A DNA stretch of 48,504 nucleotides from Candidatus Neoruminococcus faecicola (GTDB lineage: Bacteria > Bacillota > Clostridia > Oscillospirales > Ruminococcaceae), in contig CAJFPC010000001.1 of NCBI GenBank assembly GCA_904398325.1, positions 1 through 48,504 of the forward strand, written 5' to 3'. The translations under genes and the position numbers were made by a program. Below are positions 8,200-16,370 of the stretch, in pieces. Under the pieces are notes generated by a model. The model searched no databases. It worked only from the letters and a program-made list of their open reading frames with translations, and was not told where the DNA came from. The first letter of the stretch is position 1; each line of letters begins with the position of its first letter.

Positions 8200-10236
8200 T
8201 CAGCCTCCTTTCAGCCAGAGCACCGCCGCATCCGCGTCATACCGGGCAGAAAGCCGCGGCGCCAGCAAAGCGCTCAGCAGCCCTTCCCACCGGCCGGGCG
8301 GTGTATTCCAGTTTATTATAACATACTCGGGGAAATATTTTAAGCTGTGTCCGTTTTTCGTTTCGATGAAATAGGTGCCCTCCCCTTCCCGCCGGATGCG
8401 CAGCCCGCCGAAATACTCCCCTTCGGCATATTCCACCGCATACAGCGCGCCGCCCAACGGCTCATAGGCGAAGGCGCTTTCCAGCGGGACCAGCAGGTTT
8501 TCCGCCCCGGCCTGCCGGCACAGGGAGATGACCGCGGCGCTGGGGGCCTCCTCCTCGGTGTAAAGGGCGGCGATCCGCCCTGCATCCAGCCGGTCCATCA
8601 GCTCCAGAATCCGGCGGGAGGCGTAAAGCTCCTGCCCGGGGCAAAGGATCACCGCCTGATCCTCGTGGGCCAGCAGCAGGGTGCGTTCTTCCTTGAAATA
8701 CACCGCCCGCACCAGGCTGGGCGTCAGCAGCACTTCCGCCAGAGCCCCCAGCAGCAACAGGTTGGCGGCACCCAGCGCCATCAGGCGGCGGTACTGCCGC
8801 AGCGCCGGCCGGTAGACCAGCAGAATCCCGGCGCCGCAGCAGGCCAATACCGCAAACAGCCGCCACAGGCTGGCTGTCTGGAACACGGCCCCGGGCAGGG
8901 ATGCGGTCCACTGGGCGATCTGCACCAGGATGGTGTAGCCCAGAGCGGCGGCCCTGGCCAGCAAAGCGGTCAGCGGCATCACCCCCAGCACGGGGAGCAG
9001 CAGGCTGCCCGCCAGGGAGGCAAGCAGGGTGAAATCCGCCACCGGCGCTGCCAGCAGGTTGGCCAGCGGGGAGACCAGCGAGAAATACCCGAAAAACACC
9101 GCCTGCAGCGGCATGGTGAACAGCGTGGCCGCCAGTGTGCAGGCCAGGGCGGAGGCAAGGAACCGCTCCAGCCGGCCCTCGCCGCCGAATATCCGCCGGC
9201 GAAGCCAGCCCTCCAGCGGGGCGGCAAGCTCCAGGATGCCCAGGGTTGCCAGCAGCGACAGCCACAGCCCCAGGTCGCAGGCGGCATAAGGGTTGGCAGC
9301 GCAGAGCAGCAGCGCCGACAGGCCCATTGCGCTTTTGGCGTCGTGACTGCGGCCCAGCACCCCGGCCAGCAGGTATACCGCCGTCATCACCGCCGAGCGC
9401 AGCACCGACCCGGTGAAAAAGGCCAGGGCGCTGAACGCAACCATCATCCCCAGCGCCAAAAACAGCACCCACTTGCTGCGGGCAGCCCGGGGCCCTGCCA
9501 GGCGCAGGAAAATCCCCGCCAGCACGGAAAGATGCATGCCCGACACCGCCGCCAGATGGATCAGCCCCGACCGGGCCAGGGCATCCTCCGCTGCCGGGTC
9601 CATCCCCTCCCGGTCGCCGGTGGCCATCGCCATGACGCCGGCGGCCTGATGCGGCGGCAGGATCTCTTCCAGCCCGTCGCGGATCTGCTGGCGGTAAGCC
9701 GCCACCCCCTGCAAAAAGCCTCCGTGTACCTCGGCGCTTTCCATATGAATGGCAAAGGCCGCCGCATCCAGCCCGTCGCCGCGCAGATAACGCTCCTCGG
9801 CCGGGTCCTCCCGGGCAAACAGGGTCACCGAAGCCGCAACGCCGTCTCCGCCGCCAAACTGCCGCTCCACCTGGGAGGTATAAAGGCGCAGCCTCGCTCT
9901 GCGCTCCCCTTCCGGCAGGGCGAGAGTGCCGCGCACATCATAGCTGGCTTCTCCCGCATCGGTGAGGGAGGAGGTAACCACATAGCCGCGAAATTCCACC
10001 GGGCCTGCGGCGGGCAGGGGCTCCTGCAGCTGGCAGAACAAAAACCACTCCCCCGCCGCTGCCGCCAGCGAAAGCAGCACCACCGCCATCCGGCGGCTGC
10101 GCGCAAGCCACAGGGCCGCCCCGGCTAAAAGCGGCAGCAATCCCATTGCCGGGAGCAGGCAGTTCTGCGGCAAAAAGAGGGCGACCGCCATCCCAGTCAG
10201 AAAAGAACATCCAACTGTGAATAGCGGTCGCTTCAT
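8200..10236 (-). CDS. comEC: ComEC/Rec2-family DNA uptake channel, C-terminal domain degenerate
   Basis: A 678-residue polytopic protein: N-terminal hydrophobic helices, a soluble OB-like DUF4131 region (about 80-180) and the Competence domain with SGLIHLAAVSGMHLSVLAG. ComEC carries single-stranded DNA across the membrane during transformation. The last part (about 500-678) is where a metallo-beta-lactamase domain normally sits, but the HxHxDH metal site is absent and the region is short (family members usually reach 750-800 residues). ATG 10236 has GGAGGG upstream and starts 30 bases after the HIT gene. Channel function is plausible; nuclease activity of the C-terminal domain is unlikely. 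Confidence 0.88.
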   Translation of the reverse strand: MKRPLFTVGCSFLTGMAVALFLPQNCLLPAMGLLPLLAGAALWLARSRRMAVVLLSLAAAAGEWFLFCQLQEPLPAAGPVEFRGYVVTSSLTDAGEASYDVRGTLALPEGERRARLRLYTSQVERQFGGGDGVAASVTLFAREDPAEERYLRGDGLDAAAFAIHMESAEVHGGFLQGVAAYRQQIRDGLEEILPPHQAAGVMAMATGDREGMDPAAEDALARSGLIHLAAVSGMHLSVLAGIFLRLAGPRAARSKWVLFLALGMMVAFSALAFFTGSVLRSAVMTAVYLLAGVLGRSHDAKSAMGLSALLLCAANPYAACDLGLWLSLLATLGILELAAPLEGWLRRRIFGGEGRLERFLASALACTLAATLFTMPLQAVFFGYFSLVSPLANLLAAPVADFTLLASLAGSLLLPVLGVMPLTALLARAAALGYTILVQIAQWTASLPGAVFQTASLWRLFAVLACCGAGILLVYRPALRQYRRLMALGAANLLLLGALAEVLLTPSLVRAVYFKEERTLLLAHEDQAVILCPGQELYASRRILELMDRLDAGRIAALYTEEEAPSAAVISLCRQAGAENLLVPLESAFAYEPLGGALYAVEYAEGEYFGGLRIRREGEGTYFIETKNGHSLKYFPEYVIINWNTPPGRWEGLLSALLAPRLSARYDADAAVLWLKGG

Positions 10237-10266
10237 GTCAAACCCTCCTCTGCCGCGGCTGGTCCA

Positions 10267-10611
10267 CTAACCGGGAGGCCAGGCCAGCAGCCTGCCGCCC
10301 AGCACATGGAAGTGCAGATGGCCCACTGTCTGGCCGCCGTCTTCGCCGCAGTTGTTGACGATGCGGTAGCCGTTTTCCAGCCCCAGCTCCCTGGCCAGGC
10401 GGGCGATGGTCAAAAAGATTCTGCCCACCGTCCCGGCCGTGCGCTCATCCAGCTGGTCGGCGCTGGGGATATGCTCCTTGGGCACCACCAGGAAGTGCAC
10501 CGGCGCCTGGGGGTCAATGTCATAAAACGCGTACATCAGATCGTCCTCATAGATCTTCTTGGAGGGGATTTCCCCCGCGATGATCTTGCAGAACAGGCAA
10601 TCCTGTGCCAT
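10267..10611 (-). CDS. HIT family (HinT-like) hydrolase
   Basis: A 114-residue histidine-triad protein. The triad HLHFHV (His98, His100, His102) and the N-terminal CLFC pair (Cys5, Cys8) are visible, as is KIIAGEIPSKKIYEDD, the usual N-terminus of bacterial HinT. HinT hydrolyses purine nucleoside phosphoramidates and can remove AMP from lysyl adducts. It begins 45 bases after alaS with AGGAGG upstream and was probably transcribed with it. Confidence 0.93.
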   Translation of the reverse strand: MAQDCLFCKIIAGEIPSKKIYEDDLMYAFYDIDPQAPVHFLVVPKEHIPSADQLDERTAGTVGRIFLTIARLARELGLENGYRIVNNCGEDGGQTVGHLHFHVLGGRLLAWPPG

Positions 10612-10656
10612 GGACGCAACCCTCCTTTCCTAAAAACTGTGGAACGATATTTTCTG

Positions 10657-13302
10657 TCAGCCGAGATGGCTGCGCACAATCCCTGCCGCAGCCGCAGCGG
10701 CTTCCTCCAATTTAGAGGCGTCCTTAAGGCCCGCCATGGCAAAATCCGGCTTGCCGCCGCCGTTGCCGCCGGCAATGGCCGCGATCTCCTTAATGAGCAG
10801 GCCGGCCTTGAGCCCCCGGGCAACGGCCTCCTTGCCGCAGGCCACCACCATGTTCAGCTTCTCGCTGCCGCCGCAGAGCACGGTGACGCTGGCGGGATAG
10901 CTGGCCTTGGCCTGCTCGGCCATTTTGCGCAGGCCATCGGCGTCGGCCCCCTTCACATGGGCGGCAAAGACCTGGATCCCCTCCACGTCGGCGCCCTTCT
11001 GGAAGAGCTCCTCCAGCTGGCCGGAAGCCAGGCGGTCCTTAAGGGCCTCCAGCTCGGCACGCACCTGGCGCAGCTCGTTTTTCTCATTCTCGATGCGCGC
11101 GGGCAGGTCGGCAGGGTTCTGGGCCTTGACCAGGTCGGCGCAGTGGGCCAGCAGATCCTCCTTCTGGCGCACCAGGGCCAGGGTGTTCATGCCGGTGACC
11201 GCCTCGATGCGGCGCACGCCGGCTGCCACCGAGGATTCGCTGACGATTTTGAACATGCCCAGCTGGGCGGTGTTGGTCACATGGGTGCCGCCGCAGAATT
11301 CGGTGGAAAAGCCCTCGGCATCCACCACGCGGACAATGTCGCCGTATTTTTCGCCGAAGAGGGCGATAGCGCCCATCGCCTTGGCCTCCTGGATGGGCAT
11401 TTCCCGGGTGACCACCGGCAGTGCGGCGAGGATCTTCTCGTTGACCAGGTCCTCGATGCGGCGCAGCTCTTCGGGGGTGGTGGCGGCAAAGTGGGTGAAG
11501 TCAAACCGGGTGTGGGCCGGGCTGACCAGCTGGCCGGCCTGGTGCACATGGTCGCCCAGCACCTGGCGCAGCGCCGCCTGCAGCAGATGGGCGGCGGTGT
11601 GGTTGCGGGCCGTGGAGGCGCGCAGCACCGGGTCCACCTGGCAGTCGACCTGCATGCCGGGGGCGATCATGCCCTCCTCCAGGCGGCAGGTGTGCACAAA
11701 ATAGCCCTTGACCGTCTTGTGGCAGTCGGTGACCGCCAGCTTTAAGCCCTCGGCGGTGATGACGCCCTGGTCGCCCACCTGGCCGCCGCTCTCAGCATAG
11801 AAGGGGGTGCGGTCCAGAACCAGCAGCACTGACTCAGGGTTATCCTCGGCGGAGATGCTGTCGCAGAGACGCTCCCCATCCGCCACCGCCAGCACGGTGC
11901 CCTGGCAGGAAAGGGTCTCGTAGCCCACAAACTGACTCAGCGGCGCCTCCAGCTCCTGGAACAGGTCGCCCGCCCAGGAGGAACCGGCCTTGGCGGCGTG
12001 GTCGGCCTTGGCAGTCTGACGCTGCTTTTCCAGCGCCGCCTGGAAGCCCTCTTCATCCACCTGGATGCCCGACTCGGCCAAAATCTCCTTGGTCAGATCG
12101 ATGGGGAAGCCGAAGGTATCCTGCAAACGGAAGGCCTCGGCGCCATCCAGCACCGTGCTGCCGGTTTTTTTCAGAGATTCCATCAAATCGCCCAGCAGGC
12201 TCATGCCCTGGTCGATGGTCTTGGCAAAGCTGGCCTCCTCGATGGAGATGATCTTTTTAATGTAATCGGCATGCTCCCGCAGCTCGGGGTAGGCATCGCC
12301 GTTTTCCCGGATGACGGTGTCGCACAATTCCCCCAGGAAGGGCTTGTGGATACCCAGCATCCTGCCGTGGCGGGCAGCCCGGCGCAGCAGGCGGCGCAGC
12401 ACATAGCCGCGGCCGTTGTTGCTGGGCAGCACGCCGTCCGACACCATAAAGACCGTGGAGCGGATATGGTCGGTGATGACGCGGATGGAGATATCCTGCT
12501 TCTCGTTTTCCTTATAATGCACGCCGGCGGCAGCCTCCACCGCCTTGAGGATGTTGTTGACCGTATCCACCTCAAAGAGGTTGTCCACCCCCTGCATCAC
12601 GCAGGCCAGGCGCTCCAGGCCCATGCCGGTGTCGATGTTGGGGCGCTCCAGGCGGGTATAGGTGCCCTTGCCGTCGGAATCAAACTGGCTGAACACCAGA
12701 TTCCAGACCTCCATGTAGCGGTCGCAGTCGCAGCCCACCTTACAGTCCGGCTTGCCGCAGCCGTACTGCTCGCCCCGGTCGTAGTAGATCTCGCTGCAGG
12801 GGCCGCAGGGGCCGCTGCCGTGCTCCCAGAAGTTATCCTCCTTGCCGAAGCGGACCATGTGGCTTTCGGGCACGCCCACCTCTTTGGTCCAGATATCATA
12901 GGCCTCGTCGTCATCCAGATAAACCGAGACATAAAGCCGGTCCGCCGGGATTTCGAGCACCTGGGTGAAAAATTCCCACGCCCAGGGGATGGCCTCCTTC
13001 TTAAAATAATCCTGGAAGCTGAAGTTGCCCAGCATCTCAAAGAAGGTGCCGTGGCGGGCGGTGATGCCCACCCGCTCGATATCCGGGGTGCGGATGCACT
13101 TCTGGCAGGTGGCCACCCGATGGCGGGGCGGCTCCGCCTGGCCCAGGAACCATTTTTTCATAGGCGCCATGCCGGAGTTGATGAGCAGCAGGCTCTTGTC
13201 ATCCTGCGGCACCAGGGGGAAGCTGTCCAGCCGCAGATGCCCCTTGGATTCAAAAAATTCCAGGAACTGCTCGCGCAGTTCGTTGAGTCCCGTCCATTTC
13301 AT
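10657..13302 (-). CDS. alaS: Alanyl-tRNA synthetase
   Basis: An 881-residue class II synthetase that charges tRNA-Ala. Visible parts are the N-terminal KGHLRLDSFPLVPQDDKSLL with the motif 2 region CQKCIRTPDIERVG, the tRNA-binding helical region, the editing domain with NHTAAHLLQA and CGGTHVTNTAQLG (zinc ligands), and the C-terminal glycine-rich domain (GGNGGGKPDFA). The open frame extends upstream to 13578, but that extension is the T-box leader. The family N-terminus starts at MKWTGLNELREQF, ATG 13302. The Shine-Dalgarno is only moderate (AAAGGGG). Confidence 0.97.
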   Translation of the reverse strand: MKWTGLNELREQFLEFFESKGHLRLDSFPLVPQDDKSLLLINSGMAPMKKWFLGQAEPPRHRVATCQKCIRTPDIERVGITARHGTFFEMLGNFSFQDYFKKEAIPWAWEFFTQVLEIPADRLYVSVYLDDDEAYDIWTKEVGVPESHMVRFGKEDNFWEHGSGPCGPCSEIYYDRGEQYGCGKPDCKVGCDCDRYMEVWNLVFSQFDSDGKGTYTRLERPNIDTGMGLERLACVMQGVDNLFEVDTVNNILKAVEAAAGVHYKENEKQDISIRVITDHIRSTVFMVSDGVLPSNNGRGYVLRRLLRRAARHGRMLGIHKPFLGELCDTVIRENGDAYPELREHADYIKKIISIEEASFAKTIDQGMSLLGDLMESLKKTGSTVLDGAEAFRLQDTFGFPIDLTKEILAESGIQVDEEGFQAALEKQRQTAKADHAAKAGSSWAGDLFQELEAPLSQFVGYETLSCQGTVLAVADGERLCDSISAEDNPESVLLVLDRTPFYAESGGQVGDQGVITAEGLKLAVTDCHKTVKGYFVHTCRLEEGMIAPGMQVDCQVDPVLRASTARNHTAAHLLQAALRQVLGDHVHQAGQLVSPAHTRFDFTHFAATTPEELRRIEDLVNEKILAALPVVTREMPIQEAKAMGAIALFGEKYGDIVRVVDAEGFSTEFCGGTHVTNTAQLGMFKIVSESSVAAGVRRIEAVTGMNTLALVRQKEDLLAHCADLVKAQNPADLPARIENEKNELRQVRAELEALKDRLASGQLEELFQKGADVEGIQVFAAHVKGADADGLRKMAEQAKASYPASVTVLCGGSEKLNMVVACGKEAVARGLKAGLLIKEIAAIAGGNGGGKPDFAMAGLKDASKLEEAAAAAAGIVRSHLG

Positions 13303-13364
13303 TTGTGATAATACCCCTTTTGCGATCAATTTGTCAGGCAGCCGAACCCGGCACCAAAAAACGA

Positions 13365-13612
13365 GAAAAAGAAAAAAGCCCCCCTCCCAACCGATTGGGA
13401 CGAAAGCTCTCGTTTCCGTGGTACCACCCAAATTGCAGGGCGCATAGCCCCGCCACTCTTGCGGCATTAACGCTGCCGGCACGCCGCCGCTCATCGCGTC
13501 GGTGCTCCGGGATGGCCCCGCGCGCTCCTGCCGAGGGCTTCCACCGGCCCCTCTCGCTTCTGGCAGGAAAAACCGCACGTTCTTCCCTTCCTCGCATCCT
13601 CATTCAGCTAAC
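13365..13612 (-). ncRNA. T-box riboswitch leader of alaS
   Basis: On the minus strand the T-box sequence TGGGTGGTACCACGG lies at 13430-13416. The Stem I distal-loop signature AGCGAGAGG...GGTGGAAGCCC is upstream, and a terminator follows (pairing of CCCAA/TTGGG, then a T-run at about 13377-13372). T-boxes read the charging state of the cognate tRNA through a specifier codon, here expected to be an alanine GCN codon. I see candidates but do not fix one. It starts just downstream of a strong promoter. Confidence 0.9.
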
Positions 13613-13618
13613 GGATTT

Positions 13619-13647
13619 ATTCTATCACCCGGCGGCAGCTTTGTCAA
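13619..13647 (-). promoter_or_regulatory. Sigma-A promoter of the alaS T-box transcript
   Basis: TTGACA (13642-13647), 17 bases, TAGAAT (13619-13624) on the minus strand. It overlaps the last codons of spoIIR, so transcription initiates within that gene's end. Confidence 0.75.
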
Positions 13648-14254
13648 TTCCATCCTGCTCCTCGGGGGAAGAAAAGCGTTCCTTCAGCCCCTCGATCCAT
13701 TCCACCACCGCAAATTTCGGCCGGTAGAGCGGTTCCTCCGACAGCGACAGGATCTTCTGCCCGGTGGGGGTATTTTCCGCCTGGGCCGCCTCCAGGCACA
13801 TGGGCGGGAACATAACGCACCACCAGTTGTGCCCTTCGCCTTCCCCCAGGGTGATGCGCAGCGCGTCATACCGGCCCGCCGGCATCAGGAATTCCTCGTA
13901 TTCCCGGGTGTCAAAATACATCCGCACCAGCTCGGCCCGGCTGCGGTAGCCGGCCCCCTCCTCCCGGAGCACCCGGTCACAGAGGGCCTCGATCTCATCC
14001 AGATGGGCCTGCACCTCTTCCTCGGCTCCGGAAAGGGAATCCTGCCTCAAAAAGAGCTGCCCCCCTTCTTCCAGCAGCCGGTCGCGCACCTTGAGCTTCA
14101 GCTGCTGATCCTGCCCGCTGTCGGAATTGGCCAGAATGTGCAGCCGCAGCGTCTCCTGACCCAGGGACTGCGCCGCCGCGTAAAAGCGCACCATGCCGGT
14201 GAGGGCGATGGTGAGAAAAATACCGATTAAAAATGCCAGTTCTGCCCGTTTCAT
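13625..14254 (-). CDS. spoIIR: Stage II sporulation protein R
   Basis: A 209-residue protein with one N-terminal membrane segment (about 6-27), followed by LRLHILANSDSGQDQQLKLKVRD and GHNWWCVMFPPMCL, both hallmarks of SpoIIR. In sporulation the forespore makes SpoIIR, which crosses to the intermembrane space and triggers SpoIIGA to activate pro-sigma-E in the mother cell. Its presence indicates that the organism belongs to a spore-forming lineage. ATG 14254 has AGGAGGG upstream. An ispE terminator separates it from the gene before. Confidence 0.93.
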   Translation of the reverse strand: MKRAELAFLIGIFLTIALTGMVRFYAAAQSLGQETLRLHILANSDSGQDQQLKLKVRDRLLEEGGQLFLRQDSLSGAEEEVQAHLDEIEALCDRVLREEGAGYRSRAELVRMYFDTREYEEFLMPAGRYDALRITLGEGEGHNWWCVMFPPMCLEAAQAENTPTGQKILSLSEEPLYRPKFAVVEWIEGLKERFSSPEEQDGIDKAAAG

Positions 14255-14275
14255 CTGTCAGATCCCTCCTGGTCT

Positions 14276-14305
14276 GAGTATGGGGCAGAACGCGGCGGGA
14301 TATGC
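14276..14305 (-). promoter_or_regulatory. Possible forespore (sigma-F/G type) promoter of spoIIR
   Basis: GCATA (14301-14305) and CATACTC (14276-14282) are 18 bases apart on the minus strand, similar to the sigma-F/G pattern. The predicted start would leave a very short leader cutting into the Shine-Dalgarno, which weakens the call. Confidence 0.3.
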
Positions 14306-14330
14306 ACCCCACAAAAAAACAGGGGAGAAA

Positions 14331-14362
14331 AAAGGGCCTCCCCGGCGGGAAGCCCCAAAGCT
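14331..14362 (-). terminator. Terminator after ispE
   Basis: On the minus strand GGGCTTCCC pairs with GGGGAGGCCC (one G-T pair) and is followed by TTTTTT. Confidence 0.75.
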
Positions 14363-14366
14363 CCGT

Positions 14367-15236
14367 TTATGTCTGCGAAAGCACCCACGGCCCCTCGGGC
14401 AGCGACCGGGCCGCCCAGGCCTCCAGGCCGTCGGCCTCCAGTTCCTCGGCGGCGGCCAGGGCGGAGGCATGGTCCTCAAACAGGCCGAACACCGCCGACC
14501 CGCTGCCGGTCATCATGGCACCCAGCGCCCCCATCTGCAGCAGCTGCCGCTTCAAGGCGGAGACCTCTTCCAGCGGGCAGACCTGCTCAAAAGCGTTCTG
14601 CATCAGGGCAGCCACCTCGGCAAGATCCCCCTGGCGCACCGCCTGGCAGATCTCATCCAGGCTGCTTTCCAGCGGGGCGCCCTTTCGGTCAAACTGGGCA
14701 AATGCCCAGGCGGTGGGGATGCCGGTGTGCGGCTTGACCAGCACACAGTTGAAATTCAGCTGCCCGCCCAGGGGCATAAGCTCCTCCCCTGCGCCGGTGG
14801 CCCGCTGGATGCCGCCCGTCAGGCAGAAGGGCACATCCGCCCCCACCTGCGCGGCGATTTCCAGCTGGCGCTTCCAGTCCAGCGGTTCTCCCAGCAGGCG
14901 GTTGAGGCCAAAAATCACCGCCGCAGCGTCGGCGCTGCCGCCGCCCATACCCGCCTGGGTGGGGATGCGCTTGTGCAGCCGCAGGGAGACCCCCCCGCCG
15001 CCGGCAGCCTCCAGCACCAGGCGCGCCGCCTGATAGGCGGTATTTTCCTCCCCTGCAGGCAGGCCCAGCCCATCGCAGGAAAAGCGGATGCCCTTTTCCC
15101 GCAGGGCAATTTCCACCTCGTCGCAAAGGCTGACGGTGGCCAGCACCATCTCCATGGTGTGGTAGCCGTCCTCCCGACGGCCGGTGATGTTGAGATACAG
15201 GTTGATTTTGCCCGGAGCCGCAATCCGGATGCTCAT
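14367..15236 (-). CDS. ispE: 4-diphosphocytidyl-2-C-methyl-D-erythritol kinase
   Basis: A 289-residue GHMP kinase of the MEP isoprenoid pathway. PGKINLYL (Lys10) and the phosphate-binding IPTQAGMGGGSADAA loop (91-105) are present, with GADVPFCL carrying the catalytic Asp133. The C-terminal GSGSAVFGLF motif is also there. The frame is open upstream to 15302, but the family N-terminus and AAGGAGG with a six-base spacer fix ATG 15236. It overlaps the DUF362 gene by four bases (ATGA). Confidence 0.95.
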   Translation of the reverse strand: MSIRIAAPGKINLYLNITGRREDGYHTMEMVLATVSLCDEVEIALREKGIRFSCDGLGLPAGEENTAYQAARLVLEAAGGGGVSLRLHKRIPTQAGMGGGSADAAAVIFGLNRLLGEPLDWKRQLEIAAQVGADVPFCLTGGIQRATGAGEELMPLGGQLNFNCVLVKPHTGIPTAWAFAQFDRKGAPLESSLDEICQAVRQGDLAEVAALMQNAFEQVCPLEEVSALKRQLLQMGALGAMMTGSGSAVFGLFEDHASALAAAEELEADGLEAWAARSLPEGPWVLSQT

Positions 15237-16369
15237 GATTTTCCTCCTTTCAGCCAGGAGGTGCAAATGCGGATCGCCCGCACAGGGCACATCTCCTGAC
15301 AACAGAAGCAGCGAATACAGTGTTTGCGGTGGATCACCGCTTTATGGTTCTCGATCGAAATGGTGTGAGGCGGACAGCTTTCGGCGCATTTGCCGCAGCC
15401 GATGCACCGGGCGGTGTCAATCACCGGGTGGGGCAGCAGCCAGCGGTCCCGCACAAAGCGGAAGGGCCGCTGCAGAAAGCCCGGCACATAAGAAGAAAAA
15501 TCGTGCCCGACGCTGTCGGGATGCCGGAAGCCGGGGATGGGCGCGCACAGCCCCTCCGGGTCATCCAGGGGGATATCCTCCAGCCGCTCCGGGCAAAGGC
15601 CCCGGCGGATGGACTGCGCCACCGTGCCCACCTGCTCGGGCGCAAAGCCCATCAGATGGCAGAGCACCCGGTCCAGCGACCAGACATCCTCTCCCGCCAA
15701 TAAAAGCCCCGTCCTTCTCACCTGGCCGCCGGAGGGGCCGTTGCCCTCCATGGCCTCCACCCCGTCCACCAGGGTGAACACCGGCCGCAGCAGCAGCGAA
15801 AGATCCACCAGCATGCCGCAAAAATCCTCCAGCTTGGGATACTGATAGTGCATACCCGGCTTCTGCAGGCCCGCCACCGTGCCAAACAGATTTTTCACCC
15901 CGCCGCTCATAGCTGTCATGGCGTGGGTTTTCATTTTGGCCAGGTTGACGATCACATCCGCCTGGGCGGCGGCGTCGATCAGGTCGAACTGACGGCAGAC
16001 CTGCCCTTCGGGATAGGCGGCCAGATGATGGCCAAAGCCCTCATTAAGAGGCACGCCGCACTGCTGCATGCCGCAGGTGTGGTAAATGCCTGACACCCAC
16101 GCCTTTTGATAGGGGCCGCCGGGACTGTCCGCCAGGAGCAGCGAAGCCGCGCCCCGCTGCCGGACCGCCTCAGCCGCCGCACGAATGATGGCCGGATGGG
16201 TGGTGGTGGCCTCCTCCGGGCGGCGGCGCATGAGCAGATTGGGCTTAAGCAGCACCCGCTTGCCCAGAAAGGGATTGTGATGGGCGGGAAAATACCGGTC
16301 AAACAACGCAAACACCGCCTGCCGGACCGGCTCCTCCTCGTAGCTTTCCAGTCGGTACAGGGAGATCAT
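15233..16369 (-). CDS. DUF362 protein with two [4Fe-4S] ferredoxin motifs
   Basis: A 378-residue protein. The DUF362 domain fills about the first 300 residues (VLLKPNLLMRR, ADSPGG, VNLAKMKTHAMTAMSGGVKNLFG). The C-terminus holds two clusters of cysteines, CIGCGKCAESCP and CIRCFCCQEMCP, expected to bind two [4Fe-4S] clusters. The family's reaction is not established; it is probably an electron-transfer protein of the anaerobic cytoplasm. It starts one base after the aminotransferase stop, in a tight group with lrp and ispE. Confidence 0.85.
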   Translation of the reverse strand: MISLYRLESYEEEPVRQAVFALFDRYFPAHHNPFLGKRVLLKPNLLMRRRPEEATTTHPAIIRAAAEAVRQRGAASLLLADSPGGPYQKAWVSGIYHTCGMQQCGVPLNEGFGHHLAAYPEGQVCRQFDLIDAAAQADVIVNLAKMKTHAMTAMSGGVKNLFGTVAGLQKPGMHYQYPKLEDFCGMLVDLSLLLRPVFTLVDGVEAMEGNGPSGGQVRRTGLLLAGEDVWSLDRVLCHLMGFAPEQVGTVAQSIRRGLCPERLEDIPLDDPEGLCAPIPGFRHPDSVGHDFSSYVPGFLQRPFRFVRDRWLLPHPVIDTARCIGCGKCAESCPPHTISIENHKAVIHRKHCIRCFCCQEMCPVRAIRICTSWLKGGKS

Positions 16370-16370
16370 G

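Noticed and set aside
8347-10128. Plus-strand frame of 593 codons
   Set aside because: It is antisense to comEC, rich in Gln, Arg and Gly, without a ribosome site.
13303-13578. N-terminal extension of alaS by 92 codons
   Set aside because: The stretch is the T-box leader, and the synthetase family N-terminus begins at ATG 13302.
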